NCBI GenBank assembly: GCA_902799905.1
Contig: CADCCB010000012.1
Span: forward strand, 1-64,000
From: an uncultured Prevotellaceae bacterium
Lineage (GTDB): Bacteria > Bacteroidota > Bacteroidia > Bacteroidales > Bacteroidaceae
DNA: 64,000 bases
Direction of reading: 5' to 3'
In this document: piece after piece, positions 7,752 through 16,901 of the stretch
How the letters are laid out: every line of letters begins with the position of its first letter
Position numbering within the stretch: position 1 is the stretch's first letter
Made by a program: the position numbers and the translations under genes
The notes under the pieces: generated by a model
Database searches by the model: none
Seen by the model: the letters and a program-made list of their open reading frames with translations, nothing else
What the model was told of the DNA's origin: nothing

Positions 7752-8510
7752 TTAGTCTGCCAACTTTGCCTTGATCATCTCGCGGTTGAGGCGGGCGATG
7801 TTGGCGATAGTCTCATTCTTCGGGCAGACAGCCTCGCAGGCGCGAGTGTTGGTGCAGTTACCGAAGCCGAGTTCGTCCATCTTGGCAATCATGTTCTTCA
7901 CACGACGGGCAGCCTCAACCTTACCCTGGGGAAGCAGGGCGAGTTGAGAAACCTTAGATGATACGAACAGCATGGCAGAACCGTTCTTACAAGCAGCGAC
8001 GCAAGCACCACAGCCGATGCAAGATGCGCAGTCCATAGCCTCGTCGGCATCCTCCTTAGGAATCAGGATAGCGTTGGCATCCTGAGCCTGACCAGTGCGG
8101 ATAGTGGTGTATCCACCAGCCTGGATAATCTTATCGAAGGCGTTGCGGTCAACCATACAGTCCTTAATCACGGGGAAGGCTGCTGAGCGCCAAGGCTCAA
8201 CGGTAATGACGTCACCATCGTTGAAGCGACGCATATAGAGTTGGCAGGTGGTAGCACCACGCTCAGTCTTGCCATGAGGTGTACCGTTGATGTAGAGCGA
8301 GCACATACCGCAGATACCCTCGCGGCAGTCGTGGTCGAATACGAAGGGCTCTTTGCCTTCATTAATCAGTTCCTCGTTCAGAATATCGAGCATCTCCAGG
8401 AACGAGGTATCATCGGGAATGTCGTGCATCTCGTGGGTGTCGAAATGTCCGGCGTCTTTTGGCCCATTCTGGCGCCAAAATTTGATAGTGAAACTTATAT
8501 TACGTGCCAT
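7752..8510 (-). CDS. frdB: Fumarate reductase/succinate dehydrogenase iron-sulfur subunit
   Basis: The electron-transfer subunit passes electrons between the flavin of FrdA and the haem/quinone site of FrdC at the inner membrane. The 252-residue protein has the [2Fe-2S] ligands Cys62, Cys67, Cys70 (CREGICGMC) and Cys89. A cysteine-rich C-terminal half follows: C161xxC164xxC167..C170 with C174, and later [13 protein letters not shown], for the [4Fe-4S] and [3Fe-4S] clusters. It is the last gene of frdCAB, 5 bp after frdA. In Prevotella this complex drives anaerobic fumarate respiration to succinate. The sequence is intact. Confidence 0.96.
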   Translation of the reverse strand: MARNISFTIKFWRQNGPKDAGHFDTHEMHDIPDDTSFLEMLDILNEELINEGKEPFVFDHDCREGICGMCSLYINGTPHGKTERGATTCQLYMRRFNDGDVITVEPWRSAAFPVIKDCMVDRNAFDKIIQAGGYTTIRTGQAQDANAILIPKEDADEAMDCASCIGCGACVAACKNGSAMLFVSSKVSQLALLPQGKVEAARRVKNMIAKMDELGFGNCTNTRACEAVCPKNETIANIARLNREMIKAKLAD

Positions 8511-8515
8511 ATCAA

Positions 8516-10398
8516 TTAATTCTTGTAGTTACGGGTTTGTACTTTGATAGCTTCATATTCAAGGGGTTCCTTAATCAGAGTCGGTTCATTGCCCTTGCCC
8601 TGATACTCCCAGCAGCCTACGTAGAAGTAGTTCTCGTCGTCGCGCTTAGCCTCGCCTTCCTCGGTCTGGTACTCCTCACGGAAGTGACCACCGCAAGACT
8701 CATTACGAGAGAGGGCGTCGAAGGCAACGAGTTGACCCATGGTGAAGAAGTCACGCAGGTGGATAGCCTTATCAAGTTCGATATTCAGGCCTTCCTTGGT
8801 GCCAGGGACAAAGAGGTTCGTATCGAACTCTTTCTCCAATTCGTGCATCTTCTTCAAACCAGTCTTCAAGCCCTCAGCGGTACGACCCATACCTACATAC
8901 TCCCACATGATGTGGCCGAGTTCCTTATGGATAGAGTCAACAGAACGCTTACCCTTGATATTGAGCAGACGGTCGATCTCAGCGTTGACAGCCTTCTCAG
9001 CCTCGTCAAACTCAGGACGGTCAGTACCAATCTTACCCCAGATAGCCTGGTCGGCCAGATAGTTCTGGATGGTGTAAGGCAGCACAAAGTAACCATCAGC
9101 CAGACCCTGCATCAGGGCAGAAGCACCCAGACGGTTAGCACCATGGTCAGAGAAGTTACACTCACCGATAGCGAACAGGCCGGGGATAGTGGTCTGCAGT
9201 TCGTAGTCAACCCAGATACCACCCATCGTGTAGTGAACGGCGGGATAGATCATCATGGGCTTGTAGTACTTCACACCGTTGATTTCGTTGGCCACGTCGC
9301 CAGGGAACACGTCAGTAATCTCCTCGTACATCTCGAAGAGGTTGCCGTAACGCTGCATGATGACGTCGATGCCCAGACGGTTGATAGACTCAGAGAAGTC
9401 GAGGAACACAGCCAGACCCGTGTTGTTGACACCGAAGCCCTTATCGCAACGCTCCTTAGCGGCACGAGAGGCCACGTCACGAGGAACGAGGTTACCGAAT
9501 GCAGGATAACGGCGCTCCAGATAGTAGTCGCGATCCTCCTCAGGAATCTCCCAACCCTGCTTGGTTCCACGCCATGAACGGGGATACAGGTGGGGTGAAT
9601 CTGAACGTAAGAGGGATTTGCAAAGTAAGCACCCTTGCGATAGCACTGGACAGCAGCGGTGCAGTTACAACCCATAGCGTTTGTGCTGAGGAAATAGGTG
9701 TTACCATAGCCGCCAGTAGCGATAACCACGGCATTGGCGCTGAAGCGCTCCAGTTTACCAGTAACCAGGTTCTTGGCGATGATACCACGAGCGCGGCCAT
9801 CAACAATCACCACATCTTCCATCTCATAACGGGTGTAGAGCTTCACCTTACCAGCGTTGACCTGACAGCTCAAAGAAGAGTAAGCACCCAGCAGCAACTG
9901 CTGACCGGTCTGACCCTTAGCGTAGAACGTACGGCTAACCTGAGCACCACCGAACGAACGGTTGGCCAGCATGCCACCATACTCACGAGCGAAGGGAACA
10001 CCCTGAGCCACGCACTGGTCGATAATATTGTTGCTGACCTCAGCCAGACGATAAACGTTAGCCTCGCGAGCACGATAGTCACCACCCTTCACGGTGTCGT
10101 AGAACAGACGATAGATGGAGTCACCATCGTTCTGATAGCACTTGGCGGCGTTGATACCACCCTGAGCGGCGATAGAGTGAGCACGACGGGGAGAATCCTG
10201 AATGCACAGGTTAATCACGTTGAAGCCCATCTCACCGAGTGAAGCAGCGGCAGAGGCACCAGCCAGACCAGTACCAACTACGATCACATCCAACTTCAGC
10301 TTGTTCTTGGGGTTAACCAGACGCTGATGAGCCTTATATTCCTTCCATTTCTCAGGTACTGGACCTGCGGGAATCTTAGAATCAATTACTTTTGCCAT
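8516..10398 (-). CDS. frdA: Fumarate reductase flavoprotein subunit, interrupted by an apparent deletion/frameshift
   Basis: This is the catalytic subunit with covalent FAD that reduces fumarate. The N-terminal part (10398 to about 9571) has [19 protein letters not shown], the FAD-attachment region [11 protein letters not shown] and ends at [13 protein letters not shown]. The remainder (about 9568 to 8516) is in another frame, from [20 protein letters not shown] to the stop. It includes LVPRD (probable catalytic Arg), [10 protein letters not shown] and [20 protein letters not shown]. The two parts total about 620 residues against about 655 in Bacteroides. The missing segment of roughly 33 residues should contain the SESLRNDG-type active-site motif. 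Because the complex is central to this metabolism, an assembly error is at least as likely as a true mutation. Confidence 0.85.
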
Positions 10399-10421
10399 AA
10401 TACTTTTCTAGTGTTTAAGGT

Positions 10422-11111
10422 TTAACAAATGGCACCACAAAACACGCTCTTGCAATAGAACGTCAGGATGACAGCAAGGAAGCCAAGGGCCAGCAGAGTC
10501 ACATAGATGAAACCGATGACCTTCCAGCGGCAGAACCATGTCTTTCCGCTCAGACCCAGAGTCTGCAGAGAAGACCAGAAGCCGTGAGTGAGGTGGAACC
10601 AGAGAGCCACAATCCAAATGACATAGAGCACTACGAAGAGTGGCTGTGAGAAGGTGTAGACCATGATGCCATAGCCGTCAGTGGGATCGAATCCCATCGT
10701 GGTGTGAATCAACTCGGCAAACATCATCTTGTACCAGAAGTTGGCCAAATGCAGGCCGAGGCCCAGCACGATGATGATACCCAGTACGAGCATGTTCTTT
10801 GATGCCCACTCCACCTTGCCGGCATTCACCGTCGTAGCCACCTCATAGCGGTTGTCGCCGCGGGCACTACGGTTCTGAGCCGTAAGGATGAATGCATACA
10901 CGATGTGAGCCACAGCCAATCCGGCGAGACCCAACGTAGCCACAACAGCATACCAGTTGGCACCGAGCATCTTACAAATCATGTTGTAAGCATTGCCATC
11001 GAAGAGTGCAACCAGATTCATGCAGCAGTGGAACGTCATAAACAGAATCAGCGAGATGCCTGTAACCGACATCACCACTTTTCTACCAATTGATGAATTA
11101 AATAACCACAT
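10422..11111 (-). CDS. frdC: Fumarate reductase/succinate dehydrogenase cytochrome b subunit
   Basis: The five-helix membrane anchor carries di-haem b and the menaquinol site. I place the start at MWLFNSSIGRKVVMSVTG (11111), which gives 229 residues and the usual Bacteroidales N-terminus; the frame is open further upstream to 11207. Histidines in FHCCMN, AHIVYA, GLHLANFW and WFHLTHGFW are candidate haem ligands. It heads the frdCAB operon, 23 bp before frdA. A TAATTTTG box on the minus strand (11227-11220) is a plausible promoter, divergent from mnmG. Confidence 0.93.
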   Translation of the reverse strand: MWLFNSSIGRKVVMSVTGISLILFMTFHCCMNLVALFDGNAYNMICKMLGANWYAVVATLGLAGLAVAHIVYAFILTAQNRSARGDNRYEVATTVNAGKVEWASKNMLVLGIIIVLGLGLHLANFWYKMMFAELIHTTMGFDPTDGYGIMVYTFSQPLFVVLYVIWIVALWFHLTHGFWSSLQTLGLSGKTWFCRWKVIGFIYVTLLALGFLAVILTFYCKSVFCGAIC

Positions 11112-11341
11112 AAATGCTTGAAAATTAATTAATATTGAATTTAGATTATAGTCAGCATCGGTCTTTTCTCCTGGCGGCATAATACTTATTATTAAGTACG
11201 CACACACACGGAGGGGCTACAAAATTACTATAAAATAGTGAAAATTCCAACTTTTTTGCAGAGAAATATGATTTTTATGATACATTTTTTTCCTTATCTA
11301 TACAAAATGCAAAGCCCATATAACAAAACGTCTACCAAAAA

Positions 11342-11373
11342 TTTGGCTTTTTGCACGAATTACACTAACTTTG
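11342..11373 (+). promoter_or_regulatory. Promoter for mnmG
   Basis: TTTG (11342-11345), 20 bp, then TAACTTTG (11366-11373). The mnmG ATG at 11397 follows after 23 bp. This promoter rules out translation from the upstream in-frame ATG at 11238. Confidence 0.75.
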
Positions 11374-11396
11374 CGCTCGAAAAGAAACAAGCGATT

Positions 11397-13295
11397 ATGA
11401 TTCTGAAATATGATGTGATTGTCATTGGTGGAGGGCACGCCGGATGTGAGGCAGCATGTGCCTCGGCCAATATGGGTGCACGGACACTACTGGTGACAAT
11501 GGATATGAACAAGATTGCACAGATGTCGTGTAACCCTGCCGTTGGTGGTATTGCTAAAGGGCAGATTGTGCGTGAGATCGATGCCCTGGGCGGACAGATG
11601 GGACGTGTTGCTGATGCTACAGCCATCCAGTTCCGTATGCTGAACGTAGGAAAAGGGCCAGCCGTGTGGAGTCCGCGAGCCCAATGCGATCGAGGCAAGT
11701 TCATCTGGGAGTGGCGTCGCGTGCTGGACGAGACGGAGAACCTGGATATCTGGCAAGACCAGGCCGAGGAACTACTTGTGGAAAATGGTAAGGCTATTGG
11801 CGTAAAGACCATTTGGGGAGCCGAGATTCATGCACGCTGCGTCATAATCACAGCAGGCACCTTCCTCAATGGCCTGATGCACATCGGAAGAAAGATGGTC
11901 AAAGGCGGTCGTATAGCAGAACCTGCTGCTGAGCACCTGACGGAAAGCATCACCAAGCACGGCATCCGCTCAGCTCGAATGAAGACAGGCACACCCGTCA
12001 GACTTGACAAACGCAGTATTGACTTCAGCCAGTTACGCAAACAGGAAGGCGAAAATCGCCCCTATCGCTTCTCCTATTTTCCACCGTATGTTGCGACAGG
12101 GTCACAACAAACAAAAGAAGCCCTCCCCCAACTGCCTTGTTGGGAATGCTATACCAACACCGCCGTTCACGAGATGTTACGCTCAGGACTGGCCGATTCT
12201 CCATTGTACAACGGACAAATCCAATCCATCGGCCCACGCTATTGTCCTTCGATAGAAACCAAGTTGGTGACCTTCCCTGACCGCGAGCAGCATCTGCTGT
12301 TCTTGGAACCAGAAGGCGTAGAGACTAACGAGATGTACCTGAATGGTTTTTCTTCATCGTTGCCAATGGACGTGCAAATCGAAGCCCTCAGAAAGATTTC
12401 TGGTCTCGAGCATGCCAAGGTCTATCGTCCTGGCTACGCCATCGAGTACGATTTCTTCGATCCGACACAACTGAAACACACGTTGGAATCTAAGATTATC
12501 GATGGGTTATTCATGGCTGGACAGGTCAACGGCACCACAGGCTACGAAGAGGCTGCCGGACAGGGTTTGGTGGCTGGTATCAATGCCGCATTGAAGTGCG
12601 ATGGAACCAAAGAATTTATAATGAACCGCGATGAGTCGTACATCGGAGTACTGATTGACGACCTGGTTACGAAGGGTGTAGACGAGCCCTACCGCATGTT
12701 CACGTCAAGGGCAGAGTATCGCATCCTGCTCCGCCAAGACGATGCCGATGCCCGCCTGACCGAACGCTCTTATCAGATGGGACTAGCCAAAAGAGACCGT
12801 TACGAATGGTGGCTCGAGAAGAAAAAACACATCGAAGAAATCGAAACATTCTGCAAGGAATTCCCCATCAAAGCCAAAGAGATTAACGCGCAACTGGAAC
12901 AGTTAGGCACTACCCCACTCCAGTTCGGCGTGAAGTTAGAAGACCTGATTGCCCGTCCGCAACTTAATTTCCATAACCTACAGGAAATCATTCCCGAACT
13001 AAAAGAATTCATCGGGCGCCTGCCAAACAGAACGGAAGAAATAGCCGAAGCGGCAGAAATCAGAATCAAATATAAAGGATATATAGAACGCGAACGACTG
13101 GTTGCCGACAAGATGCACCGACTGGAGAATATCAGAATCAAGGGACACTTCGACTACAACTCCATCCAGTCGCTTTCAACAGAGTGCCGACAGAAACTCA
13201 CAGCCATAGATCCAGAAACGCTGGCCCAAGCCAGCCGAATTCCAGGGGTCAGTCCTAGTGACATCAATGTGCTTCTGGTGCTGATGGGACGATAA
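11397..13295 (+). CDS. mnmG: tRNA uridine-5-carboxymethylaminomethyl modification enzyme, FAD subunit
   Basis: Together with MnmE this subunit installs the cmnm5 group on wobble U34 of several tRNAs. The start MILKYDVIVIGGGHAGCEA (11397) gives 632 residues, the family norm. The frame is open 53 codons upstream but a promoter lies inside that stretch. Visible motifs are the FAD dinucleotide motif GGGHAG (11-16), CNPAVGGIAKGQIVREIDALGG, IGPRYCPSIETK and GQVNGTTGYEEAAGQG, with the helical C-terminus ending ISGVSPxD-like (RIPGVSPSDINVLLVLMGR). The gene (also gidA) often lies near the replication origin. Here it is followed by two parS sites. Confidence 0.97.
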   Translation: MILKYDVIVIGGGHAGCEAACASANMGARTLLVTMDMNKIAQMSCNPAVGGIAKGQIVREIDALGGQMGRVADATAIQFRMLNVGKGPAVWSPRAQCDRGKFIWEWRRVLDETENLDIWQDQAEELLVENGKAIGVKTIWGAEIHARCVIITAGTFLNGLMHIGRKMVKGGRIAEPAAEHLTESITKHGIRSARMKTGTPVRLDKRSIDFSQLRKQEGENRPYRFSYFPPYVATGSQQTKEALPQLPCWECYTNTAVHEMLRSGLADSPLYNGQIQSIGPRYCPSIETKLVTFPDREQHLLFLEPEGVETNEMYLNGFSSSLPMDVQIEALRKISGLEHAKVYRPGYAIEYDFFDPTQLKHTLESKIIDGLFMAGQVNGTTGYEEAAGQGLVAGINAALKCDGTKEFIMNRDESYIGVLIDDLVTKGVDEPYRMFTSRAEYRILLRQDDADARLTERSYQMGLAKRDRYEWWLEKKKHIEEIETFCKEFPIKAKEINAQLEQLGTTPLQFGVKLEDLIARPQLNFHNLQEIIPELKEFIGRLPNRTEEIAEAAEIRIKYKGYIERERLVADKMHRLENIRIKGHFDYNSIQSLSTECRQKLTAIDPETLAQASRIPGVSPSDINVLLVLMGR

Positions 13296-13316
13296 TCTGA
13301 AGGAAGCAATAGACAG

Positions 13317-13332
13317 CGTTTCACGTGAAACA
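13317..13332. promoter_or_regulatory. parS-like ParB binding site 1
   Basis: The sequence CGTTTCACGTGAAACA matches the widely conserved parS consensus TGTTTCACGTGAAACA at 15 of 16 positions. The 14-bp core is a perfect palindrome. It lies between mnmG and apt. Confidence 0.85.
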
Positions 13333-13365
13333 AAGAACGTATTTAACTTAAATAACTAACTGATT

Positions 13366-13893
13366 ATGAACAACAAAGTATTGATGGACAATCTGCGTTG
13401 CATACCTGACTTTCCAAAGAAGGGCATCAACTTCCGTGACGTGACAACACTCTACAAGAATGCAGAGTGCATGAAAATCATGATAGACGAACTCTACGAG
13501 ATTTACAAGGACAAGGGTATCACCAAGATCGTCGGCATAGAGAGTCGCGGCTTTGTTCTAGGTGCTGCCCTAGCCGGAAGATTAGGATGTGGTTTTGTGA
13601 TGGCACGCAAGCCAGGCAAACTGCCCGCAACGGTGATCAAGGAGTACTATTCAAAAGAATATGGTGTTGACACCATTGAGATGCACATCGACTCCATTGA
13701 TGAAAACGACGTAGTGCTCATACACGACGATCTGCTGGCAACAGGTGGTACGGCTAAGGCTGCCTACAAACTCGTCCAGCACTTCAACCCCAAGAAAGTA
13801 TACATCAACTTCATCATCGAGATTACTGACGAGGGCCTGCATGGCAGAGATGAATTTGAGGGCGTAGAACTAACGACATTGATGACCATCTAA
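13366..13893 (+). CDS. apt: Adenine phosphoribosyltransferase
   Basis: The purine-salvage enzyme makes AMP and pyrophosphate from adenine and PRPP in the cytoplasm. The 175-residue protein begins DNLRCIPDFPKKGINFRDVT and carries the adenine-side segment GIESRGFVLGAALA. The PRPP-binding loop is VLIHDDLLATGGTAKA (about 117-132). The size is typical. It lies 70 bp after mnmG and 92 bp before uvrC on the same strand, with a parS-like site in each gap. Co-transcription with uvrC is likely. Nothing unusual is seen in the protein. Confidence 0.97.
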   Translation: MNNKVLMDNLRCIPDFPKKGINFRDVTTLYKNAECMKIMIDELYEIYKDKGITKIVGIESRGFVLGAALAGRLGCGFVMARKPGKLPATVIKEYYSKEYGVDTIEMHIDSIDENDVVLIHDDLLATGGTAKAAYKLVQHFNPKKVYINFIIEITDEGLHGRDEFEGVELTTLMTI

Positions 13894-13930
13894 GACGGTT
13901 CAGGGAAATCTGAGGTCAAAGGGAAGGGCG

Positions 13931-13960
13931 CGTTTCACGTGAAACAAAGAAACGTGAAAC
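13931..13960. promoter_or_regulatory. parS-like ParB binding site 2 plus adjacent half-site
   Basis: CGTTTCACGTGAAACA at 13931-13946 is identical to site 1, including the following AAAGAA. A degenerate half-site (ACGTGAAAC, 13952-13960) follows directly. It lies between apt and uvrC, 614 bp from site 1. Confidence 0.85.
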
Positions 13961-13985
13961 AACGATAAACAAAGAGAGTCAGGAG

Positions 13986-15821
13986 ATGACAAGGGAAGAA
14001 AACGAAAAGCGTCTCGCATATCTGAAAGGCATCGTGGCAAGGTTACCAGAGAAGCCTGGCAGTTATCAGTACTACGACGAGACAGGTACTATCATCTACG
14101 TGGGAAAGGCAAAGAATCTCAAGGCGAGAGTCTCTTCCTATTTCCATGCAGAGGTAGATCGTTTCAAAACCAAGGTACTGGTCAGCAAGATTCACGACAT
14201 ATCCTATACGGTGGTGAATACTGAAGAGGATGCCTTGCTGTTGGAAAACGAACTCATCAAGAAGTATAATCCACGCTACAACGTATTGCTTAAAGACGGC
14301 AAGACCTACCCCAGCATCTGTGTCACCAACGAGCCCTACCCTCGCATCTTCAAGACACGTACCATCAACAAGAAATGGGGCACTTATTATGGCCCCTATT
14401 CCCATATCTCGTCGATGTATGCCGTACTGGAACTGATCAACAAACTATACCATCCTCGCACTTGCAGACAGCCCATCACGCGCGAAGGTATTGAGGCAGG
14501 AAAATACCAGGTCTGTCTGGAATATCACATCAAGAACTGCTATGGTCCCTGCATAGCAAGACAGTCATACGAAGCCTACCAAAAGAACATCCTTCAGGCA
14601 CGTGAAATACTGAAAGGAAACACGCGCCAGATACTCCGCGACATGCGTGAAGAGATGATGCAACTGGCCGAGGAACTACGCTTTGAAGAGGCTGAGGAAA
14701 TAAAGCGCAGATACCTGCTCATCGACTCGTTTGTGAGCAAGAGCGAGGTGGTCAGCCACACCATAGATAATGTGGATGTGTTCTCCATTACCAGCGATGA
14801 CAAGACTGCCTACATCAACTTCATCCACGTCTCTAACGGAGCCATCAACCAGTCGTTTACGTTCGAATACAAGAAGCGCCTGAACGAGACAGAAGTAGAA
14901 CTGTTGCAGTTGGGAATCGTGGAGATGCGCGAACGGTTCAAGAGCAGTTCAAAGGAGATAGTAGTACCCTTCGACCCTGAGATGGAACTGGAAAACGTGA
15001 CCTTTACCATCCCTCAAAGGGGAGACAAAAAGACCCTGCTCGACCTCTCTGTAATGAATGGAAAACAGTATAAATTCGACCGCCTGAAACAGGCAGAGAA
15101 ACTGAATCCAGAACAGAAGCAAGTACGACTGATGAAGGAACTGCAGGAGAAGTTGGGACTGCCCAAACTGCCCTATCAAATAGAGTGTTTCGACAACTCG
15201 AATATATCTGGTACTGATGCCGTTGCAGCCTGTGTGGTCTTCAAGAAGATGAAGCCCTCGAAACGCGACTATAAGCACTACAACATCAAGACCGTCACAG
15301 GGCCTGACGACTATGCCTCGATGAAGGAAGTCGTAAGGAGAAGATACACCCGCCTCATTGAGGAAGAAGAGCCCCTACCCGACCTCATCGTGGCTGATGG
15401 CGGCAAGGGTCAGATGGAGGTGATCAGGGAGGTCATACAGGACGAGATGAACCTCGATATACCTATTGCCGGCCTTGCCAAAAACGACCACCATCGTACC
15501 AACGAACTGCTCTATGGCTTCCCTCCCAGGGTGATAGGACTGAAGACAGACAGCGAACTCTTCCACGTGCTGACACAACTGCAAGACGAGGTACACCGCT
15601 TCGCCATTACTTTCCATCGAGAGAAGCGCTCTAAACGCGCTTTACACTCTGAACTGGACAATATCAAGGGTATAGGTCCCAAAACGCGTGACGGGCTTCT
15701 AAATGCCCTTAAATCGGTTCGTAGGATTCGGGAGGCAGACTTGCAGACGCTCAGCAGCCTCATCGGTCCCTCCAAGGCACAGATTGTATTCGACTACTTC
15801 CATACTGAAAACGAAACGTAA
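13986..15821 (+). CDS. uvrC: UvrABC system excinuclease subunit C
   Basis: UvrC makes the two incisions around a lesion in nucleotide excision repair after loading by UvrB. The 611-residue protein has the N-terminal GIY-YIG nuclease domain (GSYQYYDETGTIIYVGKAKNLKARV, about 25-49). A UVR motif that contacts UvrB follows (MMQLAEELRFEEAEEIKRR). The RNase-H-like C-terminal nuclease shows IECFDNSNISGTDAVA and DLIVADGGKGQ. The tail is a helix-hairpin-helix pair (NIKGIGPKTRDGLLNAL). It follows apt and ends before a repeat-filled gap. Length and motifs are normal. Confidence 0.97.
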   Translation: MTREENEKRLAYLKGIVARLPEKPGSYQYYDETGTIIYVGKAKNLKARVSSYFHAEVDRFKTKVLVSKIHDISYTVVNTEEDALLLENELIKKYNPRYNVLLKDGKTYPSICVTNEPYPRIFKTRTINKKWGTYYGPYSHISSMYAVLELINKLYHPRTCRQPITREGIEAGKYQVCLEYHIKNCYGPCIARQSYEAYQKNILQAREILKGNTRQILRDMREEMMQLAEELRFEEAEEIKRRYLLIDSFVSKSEVVSHTIDNVDVFSITSDDKTAYINFIHVSNGAINQSFTFEYKKRLNETEVELLQLGIVEMRERFKSSSKEIVVPFDPEMELENVTFTIPQRGDKKTLLDLSVMNGKQYKFDRLKQAEKLNPEQKQVRLMKELQEKLGLPKLPYQIECFDNSNISGTDAVAACVVFKKMKPSKRDYKHYNIKTVTGPDDYASMKEVVRRRYTRLIEEEEPLPDLIVADGGKGQMEVIREVIQDEMNLDIPIAGLAKNDHHRTNELLYGFPPRVIGLKTDSELFHVLTQLQDEVHRFAITFHREKRSKRALHSELDNIKGIGPKTRDGLLNALKSVRRIREADLQTLSSLIGPSKAQIVFDYFHTENET

Positions 15822-15921
15822 TCCATTCTGCATTTTCCTTGTATCGTATTGATGCACAATGGTTTATAGGTTGTATAGTGCCTTTGTGACTATTCAAGTC
15901 AATCGCTATCGTAAAGCATCG

Positions 15922-16036
15922 TTTTTGTTCCACCCCATGGAACAGTTTGTTCCAACCTATGGAACAACTTGTTCCAAGCCTTGGAACAATCTATACCAAG
16001 CATTAGAACAATCTATTCCAGGCCTTGGAACAAAAC
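15922..16036. repeat. 22-bp tandem array of TTGTTCCAAG/CTTGGAACAA palindromes
   Basis: Four full 22-bp units start at 15938, 15960, 15982 and 16004, with partial units on both sides. The unit reads roughly TGGAACAAtcTaTTCCAagCcT. The central pair forms a perfect 10-bp-arm palindrome (15969-15978 with 15980-15989). It fills the uvrC-dtd gap upstream of the dtd promoter. The short reading frame across it (about 15859-16080) only reflects the repeat. Confidence 0.8.
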
Positions 16037-16061
16037 ATTATGAAGGGAAGTACGCATATTA

Positions 16062-16093
16062 TTTGGTAGATTCAAAATAAAGTTGTATCTTTG
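16062..16093 (+). promoter_or_regulatory. Promoter for dtd
   Basis: TTTG (16062-16065), 20 bp, then TATCTTTG (16086-16093), with the dtd ATG 17 bp further on. The 22-bp repeat array ends just upstream, so it could influence this promoter. Confidence 0.75.
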
Positions 16094-16110
16094 CCGAAAA
16101 TTAAATCACT

Positions 16111-16563
16111 ATGAGGGCAGTCATCCAACGCGTTAGCCACGCCAGCGTCACCATCGAAGGCAACATAAAAAGCCAAATTCGGCAGGGTTTCCTTATCCTG
16201 CTGGGCATCTGCGATGAGGATACGATGGAAGACGTAGAGTGGATGGTGAAGAAGATCGCCAATCTGCGCGTTTTTGGCGACGAGAACGACGTCATGAATC
16301 GAAGCATCCTCGACGTTCAAGGCGAGGCCCTTGTGGTGAGCCAGTTCACGCTCTATGCCTCCTACAAAAAAGGCAACCGTCCCTCATGGTTTCGTGCAGG
16401 TTCCCACGAGCACTCTATCCCACTCTACGAGGCCTTCTGCAAGGCGTTAAGCGAACAACTGGGGAAACCTGTTGGCACAGGTGAATTCGGAGCCGATATG
16501 AAGGTCGAACTGCTGAACGATGGGCCAGTAACTATCTGTATGGACACAAAGAACAAGGAATAA
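16111..16563 (+). CDS. dtd: D-aminoacyl-tRNA deacylase
   Basis: The homodimeric enzyme hydrolyses D-amino acids mischarged on tRNA. The 150-residue protein has the family start MRAVIQRVSHASVTI, the active-site strand SQFTLYA (77-83) and the NRPSWFRA segment. The C-terminal Gly-Pro pair is in NDGPVTI (Gly138-Pro139), which enforces chirality from the partner subunit. It is the first gene of a dtd-mazG-deoC group with gaps of only 7 and 4 bp, driven by the promoter just upstream. Confidence 0.96.
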   Translation: MRAVIQRVSHASVTIEGNIKSQIRQGFLILLGICDEDTMEDVEWMVKKIANLRVFGDENDVMNRSILDVQGEALVVSQFTLYASYKKGNRPSWFRAGSHEHSIPLYEAFCKALSEQLGKPVGTGEFGADMKVELLNDGPVTICMDTKNKE

Positions 16564-16570
16564 TAAAAAG

Positions 16571-16897
16571 ATGACAATAGAAGAGGCACAAGAAACTGTT
16601 GACCAGTGGATTAAAAAATATGGTGTTCGCTACTTCTCAGAACTGACCAATATGGCGGTGCTAACTGAGGAAGTGGGCGAACTGGCACGCGTGATTGCAC
16701 GCAAATATGGCGACCAGAGTTTCAAGGAAGGCGAAAAAGAGAACCTGGGCGAAGAGATGGCCGACGTGCTATGGGTGCTCATCTGCTTGGCCAATCAGAC
16801 GGGTGTCAACCTGACAGAAGAACTGCAGAAATCAATCGATAAAAAGACGAAAAGAGACTCATTAAGACATATTGCTAACCCTAAATTAAAAGCATAA
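16571..16897 (+). CDS. MazG-like nucleotide pyrophosphohydrolase
   Basis: A small all-alpha NTP pyrophosphohydrolase, presumably removing pyrophosphate from unwanted nucleoside triphosphates. The 108-residue protein has the metal-binding acidic helices of the MazG fold. The first is in LTEEVGELARVIARKYGD (ExxE type) and the second in NLGEEMADVLWVLICLANQ (ExxD type). It corresponds to the short, single-domain form rather than full-length MazG. It is wedged between dtd and deoC in an apparent operon, which fits nucleotide housekeeping. The natural substrate cannot be told from sequence. Confidence 0.85.
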   Translation: MTIEEAQETVDQWIKKYGVRYFSELTNMAVLTEEVGELARVIARKYGDQSFKEGEKENLGEEMADVLWVLICLANQTGVNLTEELQKSIDKKTKRDSLRHIANPKLKA

Positions 16898-16901
16898 AAC
16901 T

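Noticed and set aside
8504-9577. Long plus-strand frame (357 codons) opposite frdA
   Set aside because: It is the antisense shadow of a GC-biased real gene; the protein is low-complexity and has no recognisable domain.
15859-16080. Small ORF of 73 codons before dtd
   Set aside because: It runs across the 22-bp tandem array and its peptide only mirrors the repeat.
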